A DNA stretch of 64,000 nt from contig CAYGOF010000019.1 of the NCBI GenBank assembly GCA_964351395.1, positions 1-64,000 of the forward strand. The letters are read 5' to 3'. Shown one piece after another: positions 25,217-34,621 of this stretch (position 1 is the stretch's first letter; every line of letters begins with the position of its first letter). A program made the translations under genes and the position numbers. Under the pieces are notes generated by a model. That model searched no databases. It saw nothing but the letters and a program-made list of their open reading frames with translations, and had not been told where the DNA came from. The stretch comes from Imperialibacter sp964351395. Its GTDB lineage: Bacteria; Bacteroidota; Bacteroidia; Cytophagales; Cyclobacteriaceae.

Positions 25217-26311
25217 TACTTTGATAATGATGTTTCTTTTCTCCAACCATTTTCCGGCCATCCAGCAGACCATCATTACAGCAACTGCAAACGTCAATGA
25301 ATTGATATAAGGCGGTAACCAGGCAAAAAGAGATTGGTAAATTACCTGATAGAGACTTCTGTCGCCAATTTGTACCACCCAAAAAGTAATGGCCATATAT
25401 TCGGACAGGAGATAGATAAAAAGCGGGTTCTTGCCGAAAGTTTGGAAAAAGCTGAAATTGACTGGCTTATCAATAAATTCAGTCAGGTAGATGATGGCGC
25501 TGATAATAACAAAATCCAACCCAATGGTCAGCATCACAAAGGAGCTTGTCCACAATTTTTTATTGAAAGGAAATACGAAATTCCAGAGGTAGGCAATGAG
25601 TAAAATTGCGGCTCCTGCCAGCATCACTTTAGAGAGTTTTTCATAATTGATACCTTCTTTTACATAGCGTCCAAGCAGATATCCACCCAAAACATTGACA
25701 ATAGAGGGGAGCGTGCTTAGGATGCCCTCCGGTTCAAAAGCCGTACCTTCGCCGTGGTACATATGCCCTTCGCCAAGGATGAGCAAATCAAGGGTTTGTC
25801 CGGCATTGCCCAGCATGCTTAGGTCTCCAAACCAAGACATGATTCCCCAGTAGGCCAAAAGCATGGAGCCCGCTACCCAGTAAAGCGTTTTTCTCGAAAA
25901 GAAATGAATGATAAGTGCTCCAGCAAAATAGCAGATGGCTATGCGTTGCAGCACACCAAGAATACGGGTTTCAGAAAATGGCATCAACGACCAGGAACCT
26001 GTGGCATCTTTAGCGAAGAATGGGAACCAGTACATGATAAAGCCCAAGAGGAAAATGAGGGCAGAACGTTTGAGTACTTTCAGGAAAACATCTTTGAAAG
26101 CCCAGTCTTTCCATTTGGGCATTACAAACGCCAGGGCGTTTCCAATAGCGAAAAGGAAAGAAGGAAAAACGAGATCGGTGGGAGTGAAACCGTGCCAGTC
26201 GGCGTGAAGTAGTAGTGAAAAAGTACTGCTCCCGTCGCCAGGAGTGTTGACTATGATCATGAGACAAATGGTCATCCCACGAAAAATGTCCAGTGCTTCA
26301 AATCTTTTCAT
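25214..26311 (-). CDS. NagX/HGSNAT-like membrane acyltransferase (COG4299 type)
   Basis: A 365-residue polytopic membrane protein. It opens with FEALDIFRGMTICLMIIVNTPG and continues DLVFPSFLFAIGNALAF, the signature of the heparan-alpha-glucosaminide N-acetyltransferase/YeiB-related family. Around ten TM helices follow, and the conserved short loop FSLLLHADWHGFTPTD carries His residues proposed to carry acetyl groups in the human enzyme. Bacterial members lie in amino-sugar loci and probably acetylate glucosamine units across the inner membrane. No amino-sugar genes are adjacent here, so the substrate is unproven. It starts at ATG 26311. Confidence 0.85.
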   Translation of the reverse strand: MKRFEALDIFRGMTICLMIIVNTPGDGSSTFSLLLHADWHGFTPTDLVFPSFLFAIGNALAFVMPKWKDWAFKDVFLKVLKRSALIFLLGFIMYWFPFFAKDATGSWSLMPFSETRILGVLQRIAICYFAGALIIHFFSRKTLYWVAGSMLLAYWGIMSWFGDLSMLGNAGQTLDLLILGEGHMYHGEGTAFEPEGILSTLPSIVNVLGGYLLGRYVKEGINYEKLSKVMLAGAAILLIAYLWNFVFPFNKKLWTSSFVMLTIGLDFVIISAIIYLTEFIDKPVNFSFFQTFGKNPLFIYLLSEYMAITFWVVQIGDRSLYQVIYQSLFAWLPPYINSLTFAVAVMMVCWMAGKWLEKRNIIIKV

Positions 26312-26450
26312 CGATATTAGGGTTAGAAAAGAGCAGCTCTTTGGCAGCTTCTCCTTGTAGTTTAAGTTAAGCGGGACGTAATATCTTATTTAATGGCAGG
26401 AAGTCAAAGAGCAGAAATCATCTTTGTGATAACCGGAAAAAATTGAAACT

Positions 26451-27434
26451 ATGAAAAAAGTCAAACTAGGTAATACACCGCTGGAAGTTTCAAGAATTGG
26501 CCTTGGAACGATGGGCATGTCTGAGTTTTATGGTACGACTGACGAAACACAATCTATAGCCACTATTCACAGCGCTATTGATCATGGGGTTAACTTTTTT
26601 GATACGGCTGATATGTACGGGCCTTTTCATAACGAGATCCTACTGGGTAAGGCGATTAAAGGAAAGCGAGACAAGTTAGTGATCGCTACGAAGTTTGGAA
26701 TAGTAAGAGACCCTGCCGATCCATCCAAAAGGGGAATTGACGGCAGCCCGGAGTATGTGAAAAAATCGTGCGAGAATAGCTTAAAACGCCTGGGGATCGA
26801 CACAATCGATCTTTATTATATGCACAGGAAAAACCCTACGACACCCATTGAGGAAACGGTTGGCGCTATGGCAGAACTGGTAAAAGAAGGAAAGATCAGG
26901 AGTATTGGCCTGTCGGAAGTATCGGGGGAGACTTTGAGAAAGGCCAACAAGGTGCATCAAATTGCGGCAGTTCAGTCTGAATATTCACTTTGGAGTACTG
27001 ATATCGAAGATGTATTGTTGAAGGATTGCCTTGAATTGGGAGTGACACTGGTGGCCTATAGTCCCTTGGGTAGGGGTTTTTTAACCGGGCAAATTAAAAC
27101 CTTTGATGACCTCGAGGAAAATGATTACCGAAGGAGCACTCCCCGTTTTCAGGGCGAGAACTTTCAAAAGAACCTCGACTTGTTAGCTGAAGTTGAAAAG
27201 GTGTCAGCCGAAATTGGAGCAAAGCCATCGCAGGTAGCACTTGCCTGGTTACTCGCCAAAGGTGACGGCATTGTGCCCATACCAGGCACCAAGAGAGAAA
27301 AGTATTTGCTGGAAAATATTGAATCTGTGAACATTACCCTGACTGATTCAATCATTGCCAGACTAAACAAATTGAGTGCGATGGCGGCGGGCACCCGGTA
27401 TCCAGAGGGAGGAATGAGGGTAGTGAATGCTTAG
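26451..27434 (+). CDS. Aldo/keto reductase
   Basis: A 327-residue cytoplasmic NADPH-dependent oxidoreductase with a single TIM barrel. The catalytic tetrad is visible: Asp in NFFDTADMYG with its Tyr, Lys in VIATKFG and His in LYYMHR. The coenzyme site is near IVPIPGTKR. The sequence class (GLGTMGMSEFYG start, AYSPLGRGFLTGQ) matches the AKR13/YakC-like group that reduces aldehydes. It has its own ~140-base upstream gap and is probably monocistronic. The physiological aldehyde is unknown. Confidence 0.93.
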   Translation: MKKVKLGNTPLEVSRIGLGTMGMSEFYGTTDETQSIATIHSAIDHGVNFFDTADMYGPFHNEILLGKAIKGKRDKLVIATKFGIVRDPADPSKRGIDGSPEYVKKSCENSLKRLGIDTIDLYYMHRKNPTTPIEETVGAMAELVKEGKIRSIGLSEVSGETLRKANKVHQIAAVQSEYSLWSTDIEDVLLKDCLELGVTLVAYSPLGRGFLTGQIKTFDDLEENDYRRSTPRFQGENFQKNLDLLAEVEKVSAEIGAKPSQVALAWLLAKGDGIVPIPGTKREKYLLENIESVNITLTDSIIARLNKLSAMAAGTRYPEGGMRVVNA

Positions 27435-27560
27435 TATTCACTCAGTAAGTGCCAGCAACGGATTTCACCTACCAAAGGCTGGTTTTTACTACCGTTTATA
27501 ATTAACTTTTAACTTATTCATTGTGAAATAGTTAAAAGAGTTAAATCAAACATCAACGCC

Positions 27561-28673
27561 ATGAAAAAACTATTTACTGTCCTTTTCTCGATGACTGTTT
27601 TGTTTGCCTTTGCAGGCGACTTTCCTACAACGAAGTCATTGAAAGTTAACTTCAAAGAAGGAGACCCAGGTGTGAAATCAATCAATGCCATGTCCTTTGG
27701 CCCTGAGGGCATCCTTTTTTTAGGCGACTCAAAGTCTGCTTCTGTCATTGCCATTGACACCGGGGATGATAAAAAGATGCCAGCACCAGAAAAGCTTGAA
27801 ATGAAAAAAGTGGATGTGGCCATTGCCAGTCTTTTGGGTACCACAGCCGATAAGATCTCTATTCAGGATATGGTGATCAACCCAATTTCCAATATCCCTT
27901 ATTTTGCTGTGCATAGTCAGGACGGTTCTCCAGTGCTGGTAAAGCTGGTTAATGACAAATTGGAGTGGGTTCCCTTGGATAATGTTTCCTATTCTTCTCG
28001 TGGAATAGAGAATGTGTACAAAGAAGACGATAAAGATGACCGTGGTCGCCCATTAAGAGTTTGGACAGTTTCAGATTTAGAATACAAGAACGGAAAGGTG
28101 ATGGTGACTGGGTTGAGCAATTCCGAGTTCAGCTCAACATTTAGAAGTATGGATTTCCCGTTCGGCAAATCCCAGGATGATGCTAGTCTTGAGATTTGGC
28201 ATGCCGCACACGGCAGGTTTGAAACTTATTCGCCCATCAAGACCTTCACCACAGGTGTAATCAATGGCAAAGAATACCTTATTGCCAGCTACACTTGTAC
28301 GCCATTGGTACTTTTCCGAATGGATGAATTAAAAGGTGGGAAGCATATCAAAGGCCGTACTGTGGCTGAGCTTGGCAGTGGGAACACACCGCTCGATATG
28401 GTGGTAATCGAAAAAGACGGAGAAAGTTACTTGCTCATGTCCAATAGCAACAGGTCAGTAATGAAAGTGAAGTTCTCTGATATTGCTGGGTTTGAAGGCA
28501 AACTAACTGAGCCGGTTGAAGAGCCAGGAAAAACTGCTGGCGTGGACTTCATTGCGCTTAACATGGTGAATGTGTTGCAAATGGCTAAGCTTGGTGATCA
28601 GGGATTTGTAGTCTTAAAAAGGCAAGCCAATGGTGACCTTGATCTGTCAGTAGGTGGCAGTTATTGGTTATAA
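27561..28673 (+). CDS. Secreted hypothetical protein, beta-propeller-like
   Basis: A 370-residue protein with a signal peptide (MKKLFTVLFSMTVLFAFAG). The pattern of the mature protein, with repeated segments such as GPEGILFLGDSKSASVIAIDTGD, NPISNIPYFAVHSQDGSPVLV and NGKEYLIASYTCTPLVLFR, suggests a beta-propeller periplasmic or extracellular protein. I recognise no catalytic motif. The next gene, 15 bases downstream, encodes another secreted protein, so the two form a likely two-gene operon and may work as a pair. Function unknown. Confidence 0.75.
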   Translation: MKKLFTVLFSMTVLFAFAGDFPTTKSLKVNFKEGDPGVKSINAMSFGPEGILFLGDSKSASVIAIDTGDDKKMPAPEKLEMKKVDVAIASLLGTTADKISIQDMVINPISNIPYFAVHSQDGSPVLVKLVNDKLEWVPLDNVSYSSRGIENVYKEDDKDDRGRPLRVWTVSDLEYKNGKVMVTGLSNSEFSSTFRSMDFPFGKSQDDASLEIWHAAHGRFETYSPIKTFTTGVINGKEYLIASYTCTPLVLFRMDELKGGKHIKGRTVAELGSGNTPLDMVVIEKDGESYLLMSNSNRSVMKVKFSDIAGFEGKLTEPVEEPGKTAGVDFIALNMVNVLQMAKLGDQGFVVLKRQANGDLDLSVGGSYWL

Positions 28674-28688
28674 AAGAGCCATCGAAGC

Positions 28689-29726
28689 TTGAAAAGAATA
28701 AGCCTACTGTCAATTTTGACATTTATTTATTGCGCAGCTACTGCTCAGTCTGGCCCCACCATTGTATGGGAATCGGACAAAGCAGTAGCTGTTCGTTTTC
28801 ATTATGAAGGAGATGAAAAAGCGATAAAAATTTCTTTGACAGACAATACCGCTTTCATCTTCGGTCGGGCATCCAGACAAGGGCTCGATGTACTATTCAG
28901 GCCTGTGGTTCCATTTACAACTGGAGAGAAATACGAAATATGGGATGAAAATGGTGTTTTGAACAACTTTGAAGTTGAAAATTCTGAAGTGAGCATTCCA
29001 GAGATAGCCTCTGTTTATCCGAGTGTTGATACACTCCCTGCCAACCAATTGAAAATCTATATCATGTTTAATCAGCCCATGCGACCTGATGGGGTTTATG
29101 ACCATATCTATGTCACTGATGAAGCGGAGAGGGTGGTGCCTGGAGCCATTTTACCATTGGAGCCAGCACTCTGGAACCATGACAATACGGTATTAACTCT
29201 CTGGTTTGACCCGGGAAGGATAAAGAGGGACCTTGGCCCCAATCGGATGATGGGAAATCCGCTGAAGCCTAACAGCACCTACACACTATTTGTAGACAAA
29301 GAAATATCCAGTGCAAGCGGTGTTGCGCTGCGAGAAAATCATACGAAATCGTATTCCACCCGAGATTTTGACCGTAAGAGTCCGGATTTAGATCAGTGGG
29401 TATTGGAAGTGCCCAAAGCTGGAGGGAAGTCTATTCTGTTGATACGTTTTGACGAGGTGATGGACTATGGCGCTTTAATAGGCAAGTTCACAGTGCGGAA
29501 AGGCAGTCAAAATATTAGTGGACGGTTTGATGTACTAAAAGGGGAGACTGGGATAGCGTTTACACCTGACGCTCAGTGGATCTGGGGTGATTACCTGATG
29601 ACTATTGATCCCTCTGTCGAGGACCTTGCGGGGAATAACCTGGAGAGGCTTTTTGATGAGGACACTTCTATCATTAAAACTCAATTGAAAAAAAGTGAGC
29701 GGAATAAAAAATTCACTATTCAGTAA
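28689..29726 (+). CDS. Secreted protein with bacterial Ig-like (Big_5-type) domains
   Basis: A 345-residue protein. The only start consistent with the signal peptide (KRISLLSILTFIYCAATAQ) is a TTG at 28689; no ATG lies near. Two regions, IYIMFNQPMRPDGVYDHIYVTD and, near the C-terminus, YLMTIDPSVEDLAGNNLERLF (split by several residues), follow the SbsA/Big_5 Ig-like pattern of a calcium-tolerant beta sandwich. It shares an operon with the propeller-like protein upstream, at 15 bases. A binding or structural extracellular role is likely. Confidence 0.75.
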   Translation: MKRISLLSILTFIYCAATAQSGPTIVWESDKAVAVRFHYEGDEKAIKISLTDNTAFIFGRASRQGLDVLFRPVVPFTTGEKYEIWDENGVLNNFEVENSEVSIPEIASVYPSVDTLPANQLKIYIMFNQPMRPDGVYDHIYVTDEAERVVPGAILPLEPALWNHDNTVLTLWFDPGRIKRDLGPNRMMGNPLKPNSTYTLFVDKEISSASGVALRENHTKSYSTRDFDRKSPDLDQWVLEVPKAGGKSILLIRFDEVMDYGALIGKFTVRKGSQNISGRFDVLKGETGIAFTPDAQWIWGDYLMTIDPSVEDLAGNNLERLFDEDTSIIKTQLKKSERNKKFTIQ

Positions 29727-29791
29727 TCGTTTCGCTGCAGTTATTACTAATGATATTGCTTACATTGGATATTTATAACTGATCTATCAAA

Positions 29792-30340
29792 ATGAAAAAG
29801 AAAATACTAATTGGAGTTGGTGTATTGGTAGTGCTTATTGCTGCTGCCATGCTTTATTTGAATAACCGCAACAGGACACTTAGCCCTCCAGGTAGTGCCG
29901 AACTGTCTAATGCTGGTCTGAACGTTTCGCTTACCTACAGTAGACCTTCCGTCCGTAATAGGGTAGTTTTTGGAACTAAGGAAGAGGGGGCCATTCAGCC
30001 ATATGGGATATTTTGGAGGTTGGGTGCCAATGAATCTACTGAAGTGACTTTCGACTCAAATGTTTTGTTTAATGGAGAGCCATTGAAAAAAGGTACTTAT
30101 AAGATCTACACCATTCCAGGGGCAGATACCTTCGAAGTTATTGTAAACACAGAACTTGGCAAATGGGGTGCTTTTGAGCCTGATCATGCACTCGATATAC
30201 TTAAAACATCTGTGCCTGTAATAAAGGACGGGGCCACTACAGAGCAGCACACGATCACCCTAACGCCGTCGGAGGGAGGGGTAGACATCAATGTCGCCTT
30301 CGAAAAAGTGAAGTTTACTATTCCTGTTAAGAAAAATTAA
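29792..30340 (+). CDS. DUF2911 domain protein
   Basis: A 182-residue protein with an N-terminal membrane anchor or signal (KKILIGVGVLVVLIAAAML) and a DUF2911 beta-sandwich domain. Family features are LTYSRPSVRNRVVFG, the central IFWRLGANESTEVTF, and PLKKGTYKIYTIPG with a GKWGAF motif. Members occur widely in Bacteroidota, are exported, and have no assigned biochemical function. The next gene starts 7 bases after its stop. Confidence 0.9.
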   Translation: MKKKILIGVGVLVVLIAAAMLYLNNRNRTLSPPGSAELSNAGLNVSLTYSRPSVRNRVVFGTKEEGAIQPYGIFWRLGANESTEVTFDSNVLFNGEPLKKGTYKIYTIPGADTFEVIVNTELGKWGAFEPDHALDILKTSVPVIKDGATTEQHTITLTPSEGGVDINVAFEKVKFTIPVKKN

Positions 30341-30347
30341 CGATACT

Positions 30348-30788
30348 GTGACCGCCTATATTTTTGTTAAATACCTGCATTATTTAGGTATACTCGCTGT
30401 GTTTAGCAGCCTGGTCGGGGAACACTTGTTGATCGAAGATCGCCTTTCCAGAAAAGCGATTCAACGCCTTTCGATGATTGATGCTGTTTACGGTTTTGGT
30501 GCTCTCCTCGTGACGGGCGCCGGATTTACCCTATGGTTTGGCGTTGGAAAGCCCGCCGAGTTCTACAGTAATGGCTGGATTATTTATGCTAAGCTGATAC
30601 TTTTTGGTGTGGTAGGTGCTATTTCTCTTATCCCCACCTTCTACTTTTTAAAAGAGAGAAAAGGCGACCCAGAGGAAGTCATCGATATTCCTAAGAAGAT
30701 GAAAATGATCCTGAGGGTTGAGCTTTTGCTGGTGTTGATAATTCCACTGCTCGGGGCTATGATGGCGATGGGAGTGGGGGCAAATTAG
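30348..30788 (+). CDS. DUF2214 family membrane protein
   Basis: A 146-residue integral membrane protein with four hydrophobic segments, starting at GTG 30348 seven bases after the DUF2911 gene. The pattern IFVKYLHYLGILAVFSSLVGEHLLI near the N-terminus and a GWIIYAKLILFGVVGAISLIP segment match DUF2214 proteins, which have been linked to haem-like His residues in membrane helices. No function is established. An operon with the DUF2911 gene is likely. Confidence 0.8.
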   Translation: MTAYIFVKYLHYLGILAVFSSLVGEHLLIEDRLSRKAIQRLSMIDAVYGFGALLVTGAGFTLWFGVGKPAEFYSNGWIIYAKLILFGVVGAISLIPTFYFLKERKGDPEEVIDIPKKMKMILRVELLLVLIIPLLGAMMAMGVGAN

Positions 30789-30926
30789 AATAGCACTATA
30801 TTTAGCTTGTAATTTGAATTAATTATTAGCGGTAATAATAATTGAATTACTGCCATTAAAATTTCTTAATTAGGCTATTGATAATATAGTGCTTCACTAT
30901 TGTCAATATTTCTTGATAATACTCTT

Positions 30927-31892
30927 ATGAGGAGACTCCTGTTTTTTATTTTGTTTCTTGGTGTTTCGACAGTTGCTTTTGGTCAATTCAATACTGGTCG
31001 GACTTGGTCTGATTTTTATGTATTTGATCCTAAAATTGTCAATCCGTCTTTTGCTGGGCAAAATGACAAACAGAACTTTTTTCTTGTTGGAGATTTTGAT
31101 ACTCAACCCAGTTATCCCACAAGTGTAAACGGGTACATGTTATCTTATGATAGTAGAATTGCCAGGACTAGTAGTGCTGTAGGTGCCGTCATAGGAGCTA
31201 ACCGTTCAGATTTTCTCTCGAATTATTATGAGTCTTTGATGTACAGCTATAAGCACAAAATCTCTGTCGATGCTCATTTAGGTTTTGGTGTAGGGGTTAA
31301 CTTTAACCAAGAGACTATTGACTTTGATGCATTGTCAGGGGGCAGCTCTTATTCCCCTTTCCTTCCTTCGGGATTTTCAGGAAGTATGGTAAGCGAAAAT
31401 GAAAAAGGCCGTGGGAATAATGTGGATGTAAACCTGGGTTTGAGTTATAATTTTAAATTGCTTCAATTGGGGATAAGCATGCAAAACATCCTGGCTTCTA
31501 AGATTATTTTTTCGAACGACATAAACGATGGTTATAACAATAGACAAGTCAATGTCTTCCTGCAAAACACATTTCATTTAGGCTCAAAATTGAGTTTGCA
31601 ACCTACGGTAATGTACGCTCTGTACGTTCCACGTTACTATTCACCACAGGGCTCCGTTGACGTGGGCTTGTTTCTTAAATGGAAGGATAAGGTGTTTATT
31701 GGAACCAAACTTAGCACGCATTCAAGTTTCAACCAGGATCGCCCACTTGGTCCAATTGGGCTTTATATTGGAGGAAACATCACTGACGCCTTTCAGGTGG
31801 TAACCAGGATGCATTTTAGTTCCTGGTCACAGGTGAATCAATATACCAGTAGTTACATAGGCGCTATGCTTAAATATAGTTTTAAAGGGTAA
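30927..31892 (+). CDS. PorP/SprF family type IX secretion-associated outer-membrane protein
   Basis: From ATG 30927 the protein has 321 residues with a signal peptide (RRLLFFILFLGVSTVAFGQ). The opening DFYVFDPKIVNPSFAGQND matches the PorP/SprF start seen as FNxxxxNPAYAG. Beta-strand repeats of an outer-membrane barrel follow, ending in an aromatic residue region YIGAMLKYSFKG. Proteins of this family assist the type IX secretion system or anchor its substrates at the cell surface. Family copies are often multiple per genome, and no C-terminal CTD substrate gene is next to it. Confidence 0.85.
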   Translation: MRRLLFFILFLGVSTVAFGQFNTGRTWSDFYVFDPKIVNPSFAGQNDKQNFFLVGDFDTQPSYPTSVNGYMLSYDSRIARTSSAVGAVIGANRSDFLSNYYESLMYSYKHKISVDAHLGFGVGVNFNQETIDFDALSGGSSYSPFLPSGFSGSMVSENEKGRGNNVDVNLGLSYNFKLLQLGISMQNILASKIIFSNDINDGYNNRQVNVFLQNTFHLGSKLSLQPTVMYALYVPRYYSPQGSVDVGLFLKWKDKVFIGTKLSTHSSFNQDRPLGPIGLYIGGNITDAFQVVTRMHFSSWSQVNQYTSSYIGAMLKYSFKG

Positions 31893-31938
31893 TGTTGTAG
31901 CTGAGTGAGTATTCTTTGCATATCCGTTGAATCAGAAA

Positions 31939-31950
31939 TAGGTATACCTA
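31939..31950. promoter_or_regulatory. Perfect 12-bp palindrome TAGGTATACCTA
   Basis: This 12-base palindrome lies between the PorP/SprF gene and the frameshifted lipoprotein gene, 85 bases before the latter's ATG. It could be an operator half-site pair. No known regulator is tied to it; chance cannot be excluded. Confidence 0.25.
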
Positions 31951-32034
31951 AAGTAAAATCATTAAGCTTCTCAAATACCTCTTTCGGGTGATTTCATTCC
32001 AAAGCACTTCAATTCATCTTTGAAGAAAAAACAT

Positions 32035-32578
32035 ATGAGATCACGAATTCTATTTTTGGCTTGTGTAGCTATACTTTCTATTGCTGGCGGCTGCGAAAAA
32101 TTGAAAGAATTAGAAGACCCCGACTACAAAAATGTAAAGCCCTTTTTTAGCAAAATGGAACCTTGCTTCGGTAAAAGCATATGATGTGTTTGCGCCGGGT
32201 GGTTTTACCGGAAACGGTCAAGTTACCAATGAGAGAGAGTATAACGACGTAGGCGGGTGGATAGAGTTGAAAAAAGACAAGGACAGCGACGATAGCTACT
32301 ATCGGGGAAGTTTTTCAGTTACCTATGGGACAGTAGACTTTTTAGGAGGTGAATACCCGATTACAACTTACGATGGCGCATTCAAATGGGATGCCGTCAA
32401 AGATACGGGCATTTACATCGATATGGATGATCCGAATGGTAAAGTGCTTGGAGCTGCTTTGAATGTGGCTACCCTTTCTAAGACTGAGCTCACCTCATCC
32501 AAAATGGTGCTCACTTTCATAGATGGTGGGTTCAATGATGAGTATAATGCAATAGCGTTTACCTTCACCAAATCGTAA
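32035..32578 (+). pseudogene. Lipoprotein gene with a frameshift in a T6 run
   Basis: ATG 32035 opens a lipoprotein signal (lipobox SIAGGC) and 48 codons ending at TGA 32182-32184. The +1 frame then carries the rest: read through a shortened T run at 32143-32148, the protein becomes KPFLAKWNLASVKAYDVFAPGG and continues smoothly to the TAA at 32576-32578. Removing one T from TTTTTT restores a continuous protein of about 180 residues with a beta-rich lipocalin-like C-terminal domain (DVGGWIELKKDK, AFKWDAVKDTGIYI). The cause may be a homopolymer sequencing error, a real frameshift or slippage. A GTG at 32186 could restart only the domain. Confidence 0.7.
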
Positions 32579-32580
32579 AA

Positions 32581-32612
32581 AAAAGAGCCGTTTCATTCGA
32601 AACGGCTCTTTT
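32581..32612. terminator. Bidirectional terminator between convergent genes
   Basis: AAAAGAGCCGTTTC (32581-32594), loop ATTC, GAAACGGCTCTTTT (32599-32612): a perfect 14-pair stem with A-tract and T-tract flanks, so it should end transcription from either side. It lies between the lipoprotein stop and the SerB-SerA stop. Confidence 0.92.
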
Positions 32613-32613
32613 G

Positions 32614-34506
32614 TTAATATAACACCCTGAACCTGATCGTTCCCTCAATAGCCTTCAAGTCCGTCAACACCTCTTTATCATATTCTTTGTTGATATCGGC
32701 AATGACATACCCTGTATTTTCATTGGTCTTTAAATACTGGCCTACCACATTGATTTCGTGTTTGGCAAATACCTGGTTGATTTTGGCCATGATGCCTGGT
32801 ATATTCTCGTGGATATGCAACAACCTATGGGCATTTTTCAATAACGGAAGGGTTACATTCGGGAAGTTGACGCTGCCACTGGTGGATCCGGTGTTGATGT
32901 ACTCAATCATTTTATTAGGCACATAAGTGGCAATGTTTTCCTGAGCTTCCAATGTGCTTCCACCAATATGCGGCGTAAGAATAGTGTTGGGTAAGCCTCT
33001 CAGTTCACTCATAAACTCCTCAGCATTACTTTTGGGCTCATAGGGGAAAACGTCCACCGAACATCCGCTTACCTTTTTAGAAACAATGGCATCTTTCAAT
33101 GCCTTGATGTCCACGATATGACCGCGGCTAAGGTTCAAGAAAATAACACCGTCTTTCATTTTCTTGAATTCCGCTGCACCAATGATGTTCTTATTGGAGG
33201 TTCTGCCATCAACGTGTAAACTCAGGATATCGGAGGTAGCCAATAGTTCGTCCAGCGTGTTGCATTTTGTTGCATTTCCCAGTGCCAGTTTTTCTTCAAC
33301 ATCATAGAAAAACACTTTCATTCCAATGGATTCGGCCAGTACAGACAACTGAGAGCCAATATTGCCGTAGCCAATGATGCCAAGGTTCTTTCCACGAATC
33401 TCGAAGCTGTTATTTGCCGATTTGTCCCACTTGCCTTCATGCATTTTAGCAATCTTGTCAGGAAGATTGCGGATCAGTAATATCATTTCCCCAATGGCCA
33501 ACTCCACCACTGAGCGGGTATTGCTGAAGGGGGCATTGAAAACAGCCACACCTTTTTTCTCTGCTGTTTCCAGGTCGATCTGATTAGTGCCAATGCAAAA
33601 AGCACCGATAGATATAAGCCTCTGCGCATTATCAAGCACCTTTTGTGTTACCTGCGTCTTTGACCTAATGCCTAGGATCGACACATCTTTGATGCGCTCG
33701 ATCAGTTCGTCTTCGTCGAGGCCCGCAGCGTGCACTTCTACCTGGTAACCTTCTTCTTTTAATATTTCAATCCCTTTTGGATGGATGTTTTCCAGCAGTA
33801 GTACTTTGATTCTGTTTTTAGGGTAGGAGAGCGTGGTATTCATTTTATTCATGTACAAAAATTCGTCGAATGAGGGTGTTATATGGTCTGCTTTTTCGGT
33901 TACTTTCGCCCGGCTCACGTTTTCCGTAAAGGCATAAAACTTCTTGGCAAATCCCGCTGCTTTTATCTCGTAGTCGGTATAGCCATCCCCGATAACATAT
34001 ACTTCGCCGTCGAGGTTCATGGACTTGATTTGTGCAGGCTTTCCGTTGTTTTGTGAAAGGATATTGTCTTCGTCAAAACCAATAATATTTCCCTTGTCAT
34101 CGAACCTGAACTCGTTGGCAAACACATTTTCAGCCTTAACCCCATGCTCGGTAACGATGGGTATTATGAATTCCTTAAACCCATTGCTGATAATGAAAAT
34201 ATTGTCGGCATGTGTTTCAAAAAATTCTTTGTTTCTTTTGACCGATTTCGTGATCAGTTTTTTGAGCCGCTCGATCAGGAGAGGTAAGTGGTTCTTATTG
34301 GCTTGTAGCAGATCGAGGCGGCGTTTCAACGATTCCCGAAAACTGATTCCGCCTTCCATCCCTAAATCGGTGATGTCCTTTATCTTTTGAAGTACCTCTT
34401 CTTTTTCAGGTCTTCCCTCCAAAGATACTTCACATAATACATCCAGGGCTTCTACTTTTGTAAAGGTGCTGTCAAAATCTATGACGAAGAATTTCCTTTC
34501 TTCCAT
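32614..34506 (-). CDS. serA: Fused phosphoserine phosphatase-like / D-3-phosphoglycerate dehydrogenase
   Basis: A 630-residue protein with two enzyme parts. Residues ~1-225 are a HAD-family SerB-like domain: motif I DFDSTFT with Asp10 and Asp12, a Ser in the IISNG motif II, and VIGDGYTDYE as motif IV. Residues ~235-550 are a D-3-phosphoglycerate dehydrogenase with the NAD site GIIGYGNIGSQ, SRG in LNLSRGHIV and the catalytic His of TPHIGGS. An ACT domain (~555-630) at the end offers serine feedback. The fusion would hold the first and last enzymes of serine synthesis from 3-phosphoglycerate. SerC is not in view. The phosphatase assignment rests on motifs only. Confidence 0.88.
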   Translation of the reverse strand: MEERKFFVIDFDSTFTKVEALDVLCEVSLEGRPEKEEVLQKIKDITDLGMEGGISFRESLKRRLDLLQANKNHLPLLIERLKKLITKSVKRNKEFFETHADNIFIISNGFKEFIIPIVTEHGVKAENVFANEFRFDDKGNIIGFDEDNILSQNNGKPAQIKSMNLDGEVYVIGDGYTDYEIKAAGFAKKFYAFTENVSRAKVTEKADHITPSFDEFLYMNKMNTTLSYPKNRIKVLLLENIHPKGIEILKEEGYQVEVHAAGLDEDELIERIKDVSILGIRSKTQVTQKVLDNAQRLISIGAFCIGTNQIDLETAEKKGVAVFNAPFSNTRSVVELAIGEMILLIRNLPDKIAKMHEGKWDKSANNSFEIRGKNLGIIGYGNIGSQLSVLAESIGMKVFFYDVEEKLALGNATKCNTLDELLATSDILSLHVDGRTSNKNIIGAAEFKKMKDGVIFLNLSRGHIVDIKALKDAIVSKKVSGCSVDVFPYEPKSNAEEFMSELRGLPNTILTPHIGGSTLEAQENIATYVPNKMIEYINTGSTSGSVNFPNVTLPLLKNAHRLLHIHENIPGIMAKINQVFAKHEINVVGQYLKTNENTGYVIADINKEYDKEVLTDLKAIEGTIRFRVLY

Positions 34507-34621
34507 TTATGGCTTGATTTAAGCGCGCTAAGTTAAGTATATTCTCGACTGAAGAATGAAGACCACACAATAAAAGCACCCATTATTTTAACCATTTGAC
34601 TTAATATTTAACCGCACACGT

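Noticed and set aside
26419..26426. CATCTTTG close to a start codon, also at 32015-32022, as a Bacteroidota -7 promoter element (TAnnTTTG)
   Set aside because: Each has one mismatch to the consensus, lacks a TTTG -33 partner at the right distance, and lies too close to the ATG to be convincing.
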